Source of the DNA: Parelaphostrongylus tenuis
Taxonomy: Eukaryota; Nematoda; Chromadorea; Rhabditida; Metastrongylidae
Length of the DNA stretch: 64,000 nt
NCBI GenBank assembly: GCA_019055375.1
Contig: JAHQIW010006127.1
Coordinates: forward strand, 62,001-126,000
Reading direction: 5' to 3'
The notes beneath the pieces were generated by a model that did no database searches, was not told where the DNA came from, and saw nothing but the letters and a program-made list of their open reading frames with translations. Numbering within the stretch: position 1 is the first letter of the stretch; the number at the start of each line of letters is the position of its first letter. Position numbers and translations under genes: made by a program. Positions 10,441-22,900 of this stretch are shown here, piece by piece.

Positions 10441-13237
10441 TATTTCGTCTTGAGCGGGTCTATAAAAGAGCGGTCGATATAGCAGGGCAGTTAATAACGT
10501 CATAAAGATGATAGGAAATCTAAAGGAGAAGAAAGAAAATTGAGAGTATAACGTAACTTTTTTTCATCAATGTGGAGCACCAAAACGGTGTTTGTCGTAA
10601 ACACGTTTATACGTGGTTTGGAGTGATTTGAAAGGAGTTGAAGAAAATAGGCGAACCATTTAATTGATCGAAAGAAATCACGATTTGTACTGGATGCGAA
10701 TCAACAAAAGCTCTATTTGGGTACAAGTTTAAATTGAAACACCATAAGAGGTCATTGTTACTATTTTGGCAAAACCTTGCTCGAAGCGATTTTTACTTTC
10801 GATAATGTACGCACCGCTATTTGTGATGCTTGATGAGGACACATTTCTGAAAAGCTGGTGGGCGTGATCGAACTTCCAGTAAGCATCTTGGAACGTCATC
10901 TGTTTATATATCACACTCTCATGGACATTATCTCGGTACAACACCAAACTACGTTTTTTTATAGCGATTGCATCAGAGAGAGTGCTCCAGCTCGGACGTA
11001 ATCTGACCAATTTCTCGTTGGAATAAGATGACTAATACAGCAACGAAACTAAGACATCGGTTTGTGTTCACAAAAACAATCATCTAAGTGAGAGCGTGAA
11101 ACCGTTCCAGTGCATTTCATTGTTCACTCAACGGATTCACGAAACGTGCGTTCGCTAATGCTATAGAACGGTTAATCATTTGATATCAGCCACTTTTCAT
11201 CATCTATAAATCATTTTTTGAAATTGGCTTCCACCAGACCTCAACGAATACTTCTTGTATGACTGCGCTGAATGAGATTGGTAATATAAACTTTTGTTCG
11301 GTTAACGCGGCGCCGTAGCCGAGTGGTTGTGATGCTCGCCTTCGCGCCCGTGAACTGGACCTCCACCTTCCAACTCTCTCCGGCAGTCAACAACAACACT
11401 CTATGGGACGTCACAGCCAGGCTATTCTCGACATTGCAAGGAGACTCGCCCAATCAGTATTCTATGACGGTCAAGAAGAAGGCGGTTACACGAATGAATG
11501 CTGGAAGTACTGGTATTCGCATAGTGAAAAAAAACTATGTTATAAGGGGTCAAATGAAGTAATTATATAACACTGAAGTACTGGATACTCACAATGAAAA
11601 GATAAAAGACTGTGAAGACGGATCAGTAAAGTCTAAAATAAAGTTTTTGGCTAACGTTTAGGCGCGATCGCCTTCATCTAAGCCCATAATCCCTTTTGTG
11701 ATCTGGGTGCTTCTTCTTGCGTCGACTCGAATCTAGTGGAAATGGAACCCTGCTTGAATGAAGTGCTGCAGTGGCGATTCCTATTTATATCACAGCCAGT
11801 TGTCGTCCAATATGATTTCTTTTCTACAAAATGCATTCCTCTCCCTGAAACAAAACATAATGGATAGAATGGTTTCTAATTGAGCGATACTTTCCAGTGG
11901 GCTTGACTCTATGCGACTACGATTACCCATGTCGCGGCAACGACGAGCTATGGGCCATCGACTGAGACCAACGGGCTCTAAGGAAGACGAAGGCGCATAG
12001 TTTCTGCTAAATAAAAGTCGTACACCAACACCGTATCACATTATTCATGTAAAAGTCGTTGATTCTAAAAGCCATTATTTTTGATGCACAGGAAAATCAC
12101 ACTAGGACACGACACGAACTATCTGTGAAACACTCAAAAATCTGCATACCATGGAATTTTCACAAAAACTAAACATTGTTATGTGGAAGACATTCATTTA
12201 TGCGAACTTCACACTATATGTGGATCGCAGCGCTTGTTTCATCTGATTCGTCGAGACCCTTCCAACATCAACGAAAATATTTGAGTTTTCGTTGGAATCG
12301 GTTGCCATTTTAGGGATTTGTCTTCTTCATAAATGTCTCGTTGAATGGTGAAGTAACTGGGCACTTAGAAACAAACCGGATAGATGAAATCAGTCCATTG
12401 CGATAATATACCGATAACTGAATTTCTATACAATGTGGAGCAGTTTATTGGTTTCCTTTTTTGTTTCTTGAGAACATGCAGGTGGAAAGAATTAGAACTG
12501 AACAGGTCACCGTCGTCATTTTCGTCGTGGGAATACGTCACTGTAGAAAACAAGTTTCGCATCCCCTTAATGTGATGTGGACATTTTTCAGCAGTTTTCC
12601 CTTTCTTTTCAAACTCGACGTTTCGAAAACATTTCCGCTTGCAGTTCACCTTTTAAGTAGATTTTCTTCCTTTCGCATGTGATTTTCTTTTGACAGTTTC
12701 CTTATTCATGCTTCTGAAACTGAAGCAGCACTTATTCAGATACCGGTTTTTTTGCCACAAAGGTTCTAGAACGAAAAAGTCGCTGATGCAGCGGTATAAC
12801 TTGGAAATGAAAAATACTAATACTCTCTTCACTTTTATAGTCCTTTCCTGTCTGATTCTTCCAATAAAATTTTGAAAGTGATAGAACCACGAGTTCATTT
12901 ATACTCAGTAGTGACTTTCCAAAAATAGTGGAGCACTGCAGATGTGGAACTGGATATCCACAATGATTAAGTGTGAAGTAAGTGAATCTAGCAATGAAAG
13001 CTTATTGCATCGACCTAACTCGGTATATTCGTTATTCGCAAGACTATGAAATACAAGAACTGCCCATAGAAAAATCCGAGCCCCAAGGCGGTAATTCTCC
13101 CACGATTGCACCAGGTAGATGACTATCTATTGTGAAAAACTAGCAGAACTTTAGCACTGCTCTCTCGGGATTCAAAGGAAATTCCATGAATCAGCAAATC
13201 ATTGGCTAGAAATTCTGAATAATGTGATCTTTTTCAG
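10441..13237. other. Intergenic, one tRNA-like SINE head, no supported gene
   Basis: At 11300-11366 on the plus strand GCCGTAGCCGAGTGGTTGTG resembles a tRNA A box, without a foldable tRNA around it. An open stretch after TTTCCAG at 11898 (residues GLDSMRLRLPMSRQRR) and open frames on both strands at 12365-12898 were considered, but none has convincing paired splice sites. Nothing else was recognised. Confidence 0.35.
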
Positions 13238-13383
13238 AATCGCCCTATAATTTCAACCTTTCGAAGAAAAAGGGAACTCTTTGCTTCTCCCAACTTTTCA
13301 ACTTATTCCATTTGACACGGTCAGATTTCAGACTCATCCCTCGGATACGTGCTCTCCAGATAGCCAAGATCTTCAAATTTTTC
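13238..13383 (+). CDS. Candidate exon, unidentified
   Basis: Follows a strong TTTTTCAG acceptor and ends at a GTATGT donor. It is open for 48 codons (starts SPYNFNLSKKKGT, ends ALQIAKIFKFF). The exit phase does not match the exon at 13768, so if both belong to one gene another exon must lie between. A dispersed repeat begins just downstream at about 13400, so the open frame could be fortuitous. Confidence 0.25.
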
Positions 13384-13767
13384 GTATGTAGGTTCAGCTG
13401 CTGCTTGAACGTTGTCGACTTATTTAGAAACGTTATTAGAAGCTGGTTGAGTTGATTCTTTCCTCAGTCTTGGGATAGTCGAGCTAGAACATTCTCACCT
13501 GAATCTCATGGGATGAAATGTCCTCAGATTAATCTAGTACCATCTGTTCGAGCTCGGTGGAATGAGAGGCTCGGTGATATCGTGGTGCTGTAGAAGAAAC
13601 ATCGAGGTCGCAATGGACAACAGAAGCAAGGTCATGAAGAAGGCGAAGGTTGTTGAGAATTTAACTATTTCGAAATAACTATGTGAAGACACAATAACTC
13701 ATTGATCAGTGTCGTGATAAATGGAAAGTCAATTCATCAAAGTTGTTGATCACACAGAACTTTTCAG

Positions 13768-14824
13768 CTGTCAATAAGCATAATAATGCCCTCATGCAGA
13801 TTCTTCTATTTGGGACCGAGAGGAATTATTATGAAGAAGTCAAACTCTGGTTCTTCTGCGAAAATGTGAGATCTAATGTTTAGTTCAATGCTCGATTTTT
13901 TGGAGATTACGCTCGTTGAACCCTCTTTAATCAATTGATCGTCAAAGCGTGGAATTCACTGCCGTGACAAGAACTGTTTCTGGAAAAATCTCAGTCACAA
14001 GGTAGCAAACGTTATTCCTAACTGCGAAAGACGGGCATTTCTCATAAAGAAATCCTGGGAGCTCTCTAACATGATTATTCTGAGTATTTATTCGAAATCA
14101 CGCTTGATAGATATTGAACACGTCAGTGAGGATGGAACTTCAAAAATTCTTAACTTGTATTACGACCTGCTCACATCATCTCTATGAATGACAATTTCAG
14201 GACAATGAAACGATTGAAAAACTAGTGCTTTTAGCCAATGAATGGATCGATATTACAATAAGTAAATAAGTATCTTGAAAACTAACATCTCTGATAAGCA
14301 CGGATGTCGCTCGATAGTGCGATCATACATGTTTGGCCACAATCAAAACTGCAAGTGCGTGTTTTCAGAGAGAAAACTATGGCGATAAAGTGTTGTCATT
14401 CGTCGTCTGTCGTCCAATCAGTTCACTTTTCTCTTTGATTACTTCAATTTCGTAAAAAATCGACCAGCTCATGCGAGATAGGTACAGTTGCTGAAATTTC
14501 TGATTCACTACGCGAACGTCAAGACTATATTCACTAAGAAAATTTAGTTTCTTTTTCTTCCTTATTTACTAACCTTTTGTTGGTCAATATAAGACAGCCA
14601 TCATTAAGCTGTGTAAGACTATCAAGGTTACGCGTCAGACAAGCAGCTGTAGTTTTTTTTTCGGTTGACAGTCCTATCGTAGTGGTCTAAAAACTTGATA
14701 ATGTGACTTTTTTCTGTTTTATTCAGGACCAAAAGAAATCGAAGAAGTTCATTACAGAATAGCATCTTCAGCACTTTCTTTGATCCGTATCGCATTTTTT
14801 TTCTCACTGTGCGGGTCCCAGTAA
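13768..14824 (+). CDS. 3' end of an unidentified gene, three exons
   Basis: Exons are 13768-13865 (acceptor ACTTTTCAG, donor GTGAGA), 14201-14261 (acceptor AATTTCAG, donor GTAAAT) and 14727-14824 (acceptor TTATTCAG). The junction phases agree (0, then 1), and the joined frame stays open to TAA at 14822. Recognisable pieces of the product are ALMQILLFGTERNYYEE, KLWFFCENDNETIEKLV, LANEWIDITI, then RPKEIEEVHYRIASSALS. It looks helical and soluble. No family was recognised; a faint likeness of the first exon to an RGS helix is not convincing. The last dozen codons run into a dispersed repeat (from about 14800), so the stop may be supplied by that repeat. Upstream exons were not found with confidence. 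Confidence 0.5.
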
Positions 14825-15035
14825 TTCGAATCGTATCCTCACTTGCTTAGGGATTTCATCTTCTTCTCGAACGTCGTAGAACTGTGGTTGAGCACGCCTC
14901 CTTGCAATCTCGAGAACAGCCAGACTGGGGCGTTCCGTAGGGCGTTCGATATTGACTGCCGGAGAACGTTGGGGAGGGATTTGGGGATTAACACCACGTC
15001 GAGCGCGCCGAGCATCACTAGCCACTCGGCCACAG
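14800..15035. repeat. Dispersed repeat, family R (TCTCGAGAATAGCC type)
   Basis: Blocks such as CTCCTTGCAATCTCGAGAA, GGCGTTCCGTAGGGCGTTCG and GACTGCCGGAGAACG recur in diverged form at 38190-38420, 49560-49810 and 53690-53890, with weaker relatives at about 13400-13520, 33040-33230, 37070-37270, 37690-37800 and 59650-59850. All are in the same orientation. It is GC-richer than its surroundings and throws up ORFs on both strands that are not genes. Confidence 0.6.
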
Positions 15036-15614
15036 CTCTCCGAATATTCTCATAACGTACAAAAAGGTTTATATTTCAGCATTTACAGAATCTCACTATA
15101 ATAAAGTACATCACTTTAACTCTCACATTCACATTGATTGAAGTTCGCTTTAGAACTGGTTTTGTTTGAATTGTGTAAAATTGTAAACACTGCACCTTTT
15201 GAAATATCTCTCGAGTCTAAATGAATGAATAGGCGATCCCATGAAAGCACTGCAGCTAAACCAATCAGGCGGTGGCTGGAGATTGCACAGAAAAAAGCCG
15301 TAGTAACCATAAAAAATCAGTCAAGCTGCACTTTATTCTTTATGCTTCCATTTTCTATCTGCTCAGCCAATGAATAACTTAATTGATTTATCTTCACAAA
15401 GTTAGGTCTTCAGTTCATTGCTATTCTTTGTGTTCCGTTAGCGAATTCGCGACGCATGACTCCTACGTAGCTCACATACGTATTTCGAGTGTTCTCTCGT
15501 AGATTAGCTTCAGTGCTCCCTAACTGATCTACTGCTTCGCCTTTTATTAGTATTTTTAGCCCTTATGACCTTATTTAGACCACTCCTTCTGTTTATGAAT
15601 CGTAATACTTGGAT

Positions 15615-15754
15615 TCATGGATACTTGGACGGTCCGTCTTCACTAGTTGTGCAGGACTCCATCACATAATCCATTGGTCCCTTTGCTGCGCGACTGGCGT
15701 CCATGACGTGGTCTAATTTGAGCATGGCGGCTGCTGCGAGTGTCATACTGTGAT
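15615..15754 (-). CDS. Candidate terminal exon on minus strand, unidentified
   Basis: On the minus strand an ATCTTTCAG acceptor precedes an open frame containing MTLAAAAMLKLDHVM, DASRAAKGPMDYVMESC and a stop at 15615. The same frame is open upstream to about 15833. Codon use looks coding (GC-ending codons in a GC-poor region). No family recognised, no partner exon found, and an alternative GTATCC donor lies near the end. Confidence 0.3.
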
Positions 15755-15869
15755 CTGAAAGATATTGGCAGCTTTTTTCAGATGAATCGTAATAGAACGA
15801 TGATGTGGAAGAGTATCCATTGCCGAATATCAAAGATAGAATTTTTTTGTTGTATTTAACAATTCAAAC

Positions 15870-16190
15870 GATTGAATTTTGCCTAGTGGTCGTGGTCTAA
15901 GCTGTAGTAAATGTGGTAAGGTCTCCTATTTCCAACAATCATGCATGTTGGTATTAGTAATCGGTCATAAACAATACAAATCGTACCCAGGTACGCTGTT
16001 GTTTTGTTTTGGCGAAAACACAAGTGCCCATCGTTCAGGATTATTTTCTAGGGATCTAATGAATTTTTCTTGGAGTTTCACTACCGCTCTTCCAACTATC
16101 GTCAACTCTTCCTGTCGTATGATAGGGTTAACCAAAATAAGCTTTCTTCACATCTTTCGTTTGACTACAGTTATGTTTGGTTGATACATC
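15870..16190 (+). pseudogene. Possible retroelement gag zinc-knuckle remnant
   Basis: An open frame on the plus strand contains CSKCGKVSYFQQSC, which fits the CX2CX4HX4C gag knuckle with the histidine changed to tyrosine. There is no ATG start, no adjacent protease or reverse transcriptase was recognised, and the frame soon becomes non-descript. This is a weak call. Confidence 0.3.
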
Positions 16191-16949
16191 TGGCGGAGGC
16201 CTACGAAATAGGCCTATTTTGACAGGATTCAAATGCTTCGCAGAAAATACTTAGTATGTCGAAGTATCAACCCAGGTTTCAACCGTACTAATGAACATTT
16301 TGAGGATCACTGAGTCAGAACGGTAAACGCAAAGTTTTTGGTCCGCCAGTTAATCCGAGCCGTTTCTCAGATATGAGAAGGTGGTAGTGATTTCTTCGTA
16401 TGAACCTTCGAGGAACCGTTTTTTTGAGTCTAATCTTTTCTCTACGAAATCAAACTTTTAGGTAGATTTCAGATTCTTTACTGAAACGGTACCAAATTTT
16501 GTTGTCTTGTTTTACTTTATGAATAGTACTCTTGTTGCTATATCATTTCTTCGGCCAATTGGTGGAAAAAAGTGGCCGTTTGGTTGGTGACTTTGTGGAA
16601 GAACGAACAATGTGTCATAATGTCACGAGCTGACACCCCTATGAAAGCCTTTCGCTATAATTTAGCAGTAAATGATGGAAAGGGTAGACAGATTAACGTG
16701 GGATCACATGTTGAACTGCTTGAAAAATGGAATATGCATAAATAATCTCTTCATGGAAAGTCTTATGTCTCAAAAAATTTTTAGTCAGAGTTGATTTCTC
16801 TTCATTGAAACCTTTCCTTCAACGTTTCGCTTGAAATTTTTTTTTCAATGAGTTTTGTTTGCCATTCCTTTCTTAGCGTAAAAGTATCTTTTCGTGATTT
16901 CTCATCATTGTCTCAGAATTCTACACCGTCACTTGAAAAATCCGATTTT

Positions 16950-16968
16950 CTAAGTCGTACATTTCCAG
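16950..16968 (+). promoter_or_regulatory. Probable trans-splice acceptor of the START gene
   Basis: TACATTTCCAG lies immediately before the START gene ATG at 16969. In nematodes such an acceptor abutting the first codon is commonly the site for spliced-leader addition. It could instead be a cis acceptor after an untranslated exon; none was recognised upstream. Confidence 0.5.
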
Positions 16969-19900
16969 ATGTCTACTTCAGTGAAATTGTTAGAAATTGA
17001 AGACACCACTTCGAATACTCAGGTGAGGAAAAATGCGCTACTTATCTGATTTTTTTGGATATTATTGCATATTTCGCACTAGTTCTTCCAACAGTTGTCG
17101 AAAAGGTTTTTGTCTCTTTCATACATTGTAACACATTCGAATCAAGAAATCATGCCCATCATCGAATCATCTGGCTGCTGAACACGAATCGAGTTCCAGC
17201 ATAGTTTTCGGTCAAATAGAGTTTCAGACCACTTTCTCCATGATCTTAGAAGGCCTTACTGAAAACTAAATTGTTGACAAGTCTCGCTCCTCTTCTTGAC
17301 AATCCAAGTATAACTGGATGTTGACCTTATTCCGATTCTACTTTGATATAATCGTCGGGCCGATAAACGATAGTGTTGTTATTGCAGTGAGTTGGGTTAC
17401 TTGATATGGTGGACGATGAGCGACGAGTGCGACATTTTTTTACAATGTTCATGACTGATATTGTAAATATATAGAAGACGTAAACAAATATAAAGTACCA
17501 AAGACAAGTATGGTAGCATCGATGTTGATATGCAATTTTCGAATGTTGGAGAAACGCATTTTTCGATTCCTCAAATGAGTGTCAGATAAGAGTCGTTATA
17601 AAGAAAAACGTTTTCTTTTGTGACTATGATCATCCGAAACAGACAGTTTTCTAGATGATAGCTGAGCTCTTGCGGTTTTAAACATAAATTGTTCATTTTC
17701 ATTACCCAATGAATAAGAATTAACAGGAATTTTTTTTACGAATTCGTTCTCGATCAAATGTTAATAAGGATACATGTGACTTTCTAAACCTTTGGGAACG
17801 GCCGCTGATAGGGCGCTACGCGCACTCGTCGCTCGCGCGGCAGTGGACGCGATTGATGTGCAGATAGGGCGCGTTATTTTCAGAATTGTGTAGTTTCACT
17901 TGATCATTAAGAAAGAGAATACCACAGATTAGAGTGCAGTAAGGCTATGCAGTGTTAGAAAATTCTGAAACAATTGCAAAACTGAACTATTGTCAAAAAT
18001 GATCCGGCATATTGCATGCGATGCCACTTTTGACTACTTCCAGCAATTTTTCAATCATCAGTAAAGTTCGGGAGCTAACATTTCTGAAAAATTGCGGAAG
18101 AGTTGTTGATCTTCTGTCTTATGGGTAATAACTTTCATGTGTCCTATGCTCAACGAGGAACATTATTCAACGATGCAACCTTTGTCGCTAATTTTGCGCT
18201 CTATTTATTTCTTCTTGGCTCAAAATAGCCTCGCGATAAGAATTCGTGAAGAAAGAAATGCCTAAAGTGAAAGCTCTGTTGAATAACTTCCGGCCGTCAC
18301 TGTAAAATGGATATATAGATGGCTCTCTGGTTACATGTTCGATACAAGAGGAGATAAACAGATGTTTTGAACTGTTGCACTGACAGTTAGAGTACATGAT
18401 ATTTGCCGATGAGGTACCGAAAGAAAAACCGGCTTCTATTTTTGAATTTGCGAATATTTTATCCGCCTTAAAAGGGTATTGGAAAAGAGTAGGTCCAAAG
18501 AAATTGGTAACGAATATCAATCTTTCTTACTAAGTAATGGAAGTGTTTGATTGGCTGGGTTGCGGCAACCCGATTTTTGCGGGCTCTGATGAAGCTAAAA
18601 CTGTGAAATTACGTTGATTGATTTAAGTTTATTATATCAAAGTAGAGTTTTAACTTACAAAAACCACTGTGTAAAATTAGTTGGGAATGTGTTGTATTCC
18701 GAAGGATGTAGCTTGCGTTCTGAAAAGTAAAGGTTTTTACGACATGTGGTCGATTCTGTTTGCAAAAAACCGTTTATAGCAATCTTCCCAACATCTGCCT
18801 CTCCTTCTGCAATGACAAAGTTTTCTAAAATCGAAATTATTCTTCATAATAGCAGTAAATTCGCTGTAGAGTTGAAATAACTTACTCAAAAAGCCGACGC
18901 TACATCATTCCCGTTTTTGAGTGTACTACGAAAATTTTTTCAGAAACTAAGCCGTAGTACTAAGATTTTCATTTCTCAAGTTATTGACTGACTGAGGAAT
19001 AGATAAAAAGAAATAAATGTTACACACCAGCTAAAGATAAGTTTCTTCTTTGTTTTTCTTACAACGGTGTGGTTTTTCTTGAAAATGTAAGAAATAATCC
19101 GACATCTGAGCAGTTTCTCTACTAAGTAATCTTTATAAAAGCCTTTTCAATGATATTTGGCATTCAATGACAATAATGTCCTTTTAGAACCTTTATCTAG
19201 CCAATAGTCTCCCTTTTCACCCCTGCGGCGCAAATTATCGCTAATTGAGATATTTTTATTAGCATTAAGTGAGATGGCTTTAGTTCTGTAAGTGCTCAAC
19301 AATTCATAATTCAGTATGGCATGGGCTTACGGAGTACGGCCCAAGCTTTCGTCGAAGCACTGAAGATGTTTGACGATGCGAAACGAGCCGATCGAAAGGA
19401 CTGGAAGTTGAAAGCCGAGCAGAAAGGCGATAAGTGCTACAATAAGCAGTTCTCTCTTGGAAAAGTCTATTATTTGAAAGTGAGTGAAAATTTGATAATC
19501 AAAAACTTGAAGGAGGGTCTGTGCTTCTTTCGCCGTGAGAAAAAGACAGCATTCAAGTTGGCGGAATTGATGGTGAATTTGGATTTCGTTTCATCCGTAC
19601 GAAATCAGGCGAAGAGACAAATAATCTCCATATTTTTTGAAATATGCCATACTTTATCTTTCTGTAAGAGTTTTTACCAGTGTCTAGGAAAACGAATACT
19701 GTTTCAATTTTCATTCAAAACAGAAATATCCGACGCCCTAGTGATCGTTTGAATCAACGAGATATTTAGAATGGAATGCTATCTTAATCCATAATGTCAA
19801 ACGATTTTTCACTATTCAGACATTATTTGTCTTCTGATTTTTGTTGATACATTCATTTGACTTTTGCTATCGACTGCTTTTTTACAGACCCGCTCAAAAT

Positions 19901-22900
19901 GATTCAATCTGATAAGGATATGACATATTTTGAGCCATAGGTCTAGTGCTATATAGGCGCCTATTTCGTCCTATTGAGACTCATCAGTAGCACCCTCCCT
20001 CGGTTCCGTCGATCCCTTGAGGTGAAATAATCCTCTAAAGGAATCGACGCCGAGTAAAAACTAAGCACCCAAAGTAGGATGATGGTATGATGAGAGTTCC
20101 AATAGGACGAAATAGGCGCCTATATAACACCAGACCCATCGGCTCAAAATATGGCATATCCTTATCAGATTAAAACATTCATTTGATACGAAGTAATTCA
20201 CTTTTTTTTTGTTCAGAAAATTTTCAACTTGGATATGGAAACACTCTTTCAACATCACTGGAATGAGGTGAGAATTTCCACGGCTACGAGGTTTTTATGC
20301 TATAGCGCTACAGGAGGCTACTATGTTACTAAAATATAGAAGTAAAAATCCTTTCTTCATTTAACATCAAGAAGGACAACGAATGATATTGAATTATTAG
20401 TTGTTTTCTTAACACTGGATGTTGCCATAACACGATTATCAACTTCTAGGCTAAAAGTTAATGGACAGTAGTCTCGTGGGAAAGTCAGATACTGATTTCC
20501 TTCTAGAAAAATCAGTGATTCATCATATTTCTCTCAATCACGACTAGGCAGGCTTGCCCAATCTGTCGAAAAGTCAGAAATTTTCACCTCAAATGAAGTT
20601 AATTGGAAATCAAAGTCTGAGATACTGTGGATCTGTCAGAAACGAAGACGGTAGACAATTTTGGTCAGACTTTGTTAATGCATTAAGGGGAAACATCCCA
20701 TGGAATCAGCGAATCCCGCTGCAATTAAAATTACGCTAGAGATAAGCATGATCCATGAGGGTGAACGATGGAAACGTCTAATTCTAGACTAGTTAACTAT
20801 GACTACAAAAATAACTTGTCGTGTGTGTCACATCACTTCTTGCTTTCGTTTCAATATTTTAAGACCGTCATACACTCATAAGTAATCATATTTATAGTGA
20901 CTTTGGGTTTAGCTTCATAATCAGAGGTATAGTTCCAGAATTGTTTTGAGTGCACCTGTTAAACGTGTGCAACGAAATCATCCCTGGAAAGGTGATTTTC
21001 TCTCAATCAACTTGAGCACTCTTCCCATCTTTCTTCTTTCTTTCCGCTTTATAGAGTTCGGAAAACGTTACTCACCCTTTACCATACGCTTATAAGGGAT
21101 CCCAATAACAAAGTCGTTTGCAAAACGGAGGTTGAAGAGTAATCTTCAATATCACATGTATCACACATGTGATATGTTCTACATATATTTTCCTCAATCA
21201 GGCAACTCCTCGCAACATTGTGGTGAGTGGTGAACAGACCTGAGGTTTGATTTTCCCGTTCATATTTCTTAAACAATAGGAATAATTAATGGTTGGTGAG
21301 AAAGTCGTGTAGTCGTTGTTTAATGATCATTGCCAAATAAGGTTGGAGGCCATATAAGGGCGTATGATTTTATATTTCAAAATCTCAGATCTTATATACA
21401 ATTCTACAATTGATACCATTTTTAACGTTAATTTGTGCAGTTCATTTAACGATAGGGTACGATGTGAGATATAACCGTAACAGTGTTAAGAAACGGGCAA
21501 AATCTGGTGCCAGATGCGACTACAAGCCCGCGAATCCACTTTCCCGGACTCAATAACTACTCTATTACGTCGTCGGCGCTCTCGCGCTACATCGTTCTCA
21601 GCCGTCATCTGACCGTAATCGGTAGCCATCAGCAGTTGCCCGTTAATGGGATTGATATAGAAGACATAAGTCTGCACAAACCCCAGCAAGGGTGAAATTG
21701 TGGTTGAAACCACAACTTCTAACTCAATCTGTTTGATGTTAGTAACCAGTGATGCAGTTGTAACACGGTTGAAAGAAAGACATAGCGAAAACCATGATGG
21801 TACAGTGAAAACTTAATGGCCGCGGAAATTGTAATCGCGTTGGAAGCCATATCAGGTTCCAAATTTCCCTCGTATCTCACTGATCCCACTTTTTGAGTAG
21901 TCGGTAAAACTTGGGACTACGAGTAGATGATGTTCCTTACAGAATAATACAAATTTCTAGTTGTTTGGATGATACATGCAAAATGCTATCCGATAATCAG
22001 CTTGCGGTTTGGGCTGAGTATCATCAAGGTTCTTCAGTACATGCGTTTGGACAATCCTCTTCATAAGCCTAGAGAATAGAATCTGTTCGATTATTGAGTT
22101 ACAGTGGCTTTCCCTGTTAGTCATTCTTCATTCACGAGGACGAATCCTTGAGTGTTCATTGTTATTACCCGTTCTGTTCACGTATTCCCTTGAAATCGAG
22201 GCAGACGGCTCTCGTAGTTGTTGCCTTCTTCTCTTCTCAAACATACCAGCCAAATTATTCATGATATGTACGGCTTCATCAGATTTAACTTTCTGTGCAC
22301 AAAAATGACACCACTGTTCGCAGATTTTCCAGCACATTACCTACGACATAATTCAAAAAAGAATTTCCGTGACAAGCCGCAATGAGTCCCTCCACACGAT
22401 TTATGTCTCCACTATGGTAGTTGGAACCTTCTAACTTGCACTCCCTCACGCCTTTTCGCCGATCTCGTCATTGGATCCAAATCACACGTAACAGATATAT
22501 ATATATATATATATAGTATCATATATATATATATATAGATGGTACAGAAAAATTTTGGGATACTTATAAGAAACTGAGTTTCTAATCATTAGGTCTCGAT
22601 GTTGATGACTAGCAGTTAATCTTTTTCTGAAGAAAAATGCAAGCTGTAATATGGGAAATGGCGAAACAGTACTACTAGAATCAACAAATTGGTAGTGCAT
22701 AGGTGCGCAATAATTGAAGCCATCAATGTAGTGAGAGCTTTGTGTATAATGCCCTGATCTATGCACCAGATGTGACGTAAGTTCAGTGGGAATGTCTATG
22801 CTGTATGGTTAGTTTGTCTTTGAAATTGGACTTTGGACTTGACTGATTGATATGTTGCCACTGAGCGGGCAAGAGCACCAATAACGAGTCGTTTATTACG

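Larger units (their letters stand above)
19906..20173. mobile_element. Inverted-repeat element with hammerhead arms, family B copy 2
   Basis: 268 bp inside intron 2 of the START gene. The left end (AATCTGATAAGGATATGAC) and right end (GGCATATCCTTATCAGATT) are terminal inverted repeats of about 70 bp with few differences, running through TTTTGAGCC and ATAGGCGCCTAT. Each arm holds an outward-pointing hammerhead sequence: intact on the minus strand at 19946-19993, decayed on the plus strand at about 20085-20135. The middle contains short inverted blocks (GGAATCGAC, AATCCTCTAAAG) also seen in the 10025-10440 copy. No coding capacity. Confidence 0.8.

Noticed and set aside
16196..16226. GAAATAGGCCTATTTT as a hammerhead 3' half
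   Set aside because: The upstream sequence (CUGGCGG) lacks the core and there is no usable stem II, so only a distant remnant is possible.
21075..21125. LRFANDFVIGIP on the minus strand as a LINE reverse transcriptase (FADD box)
   Set aside because: Frame stops lie immediately on both sides and no other reverse transcriptase motif is near.
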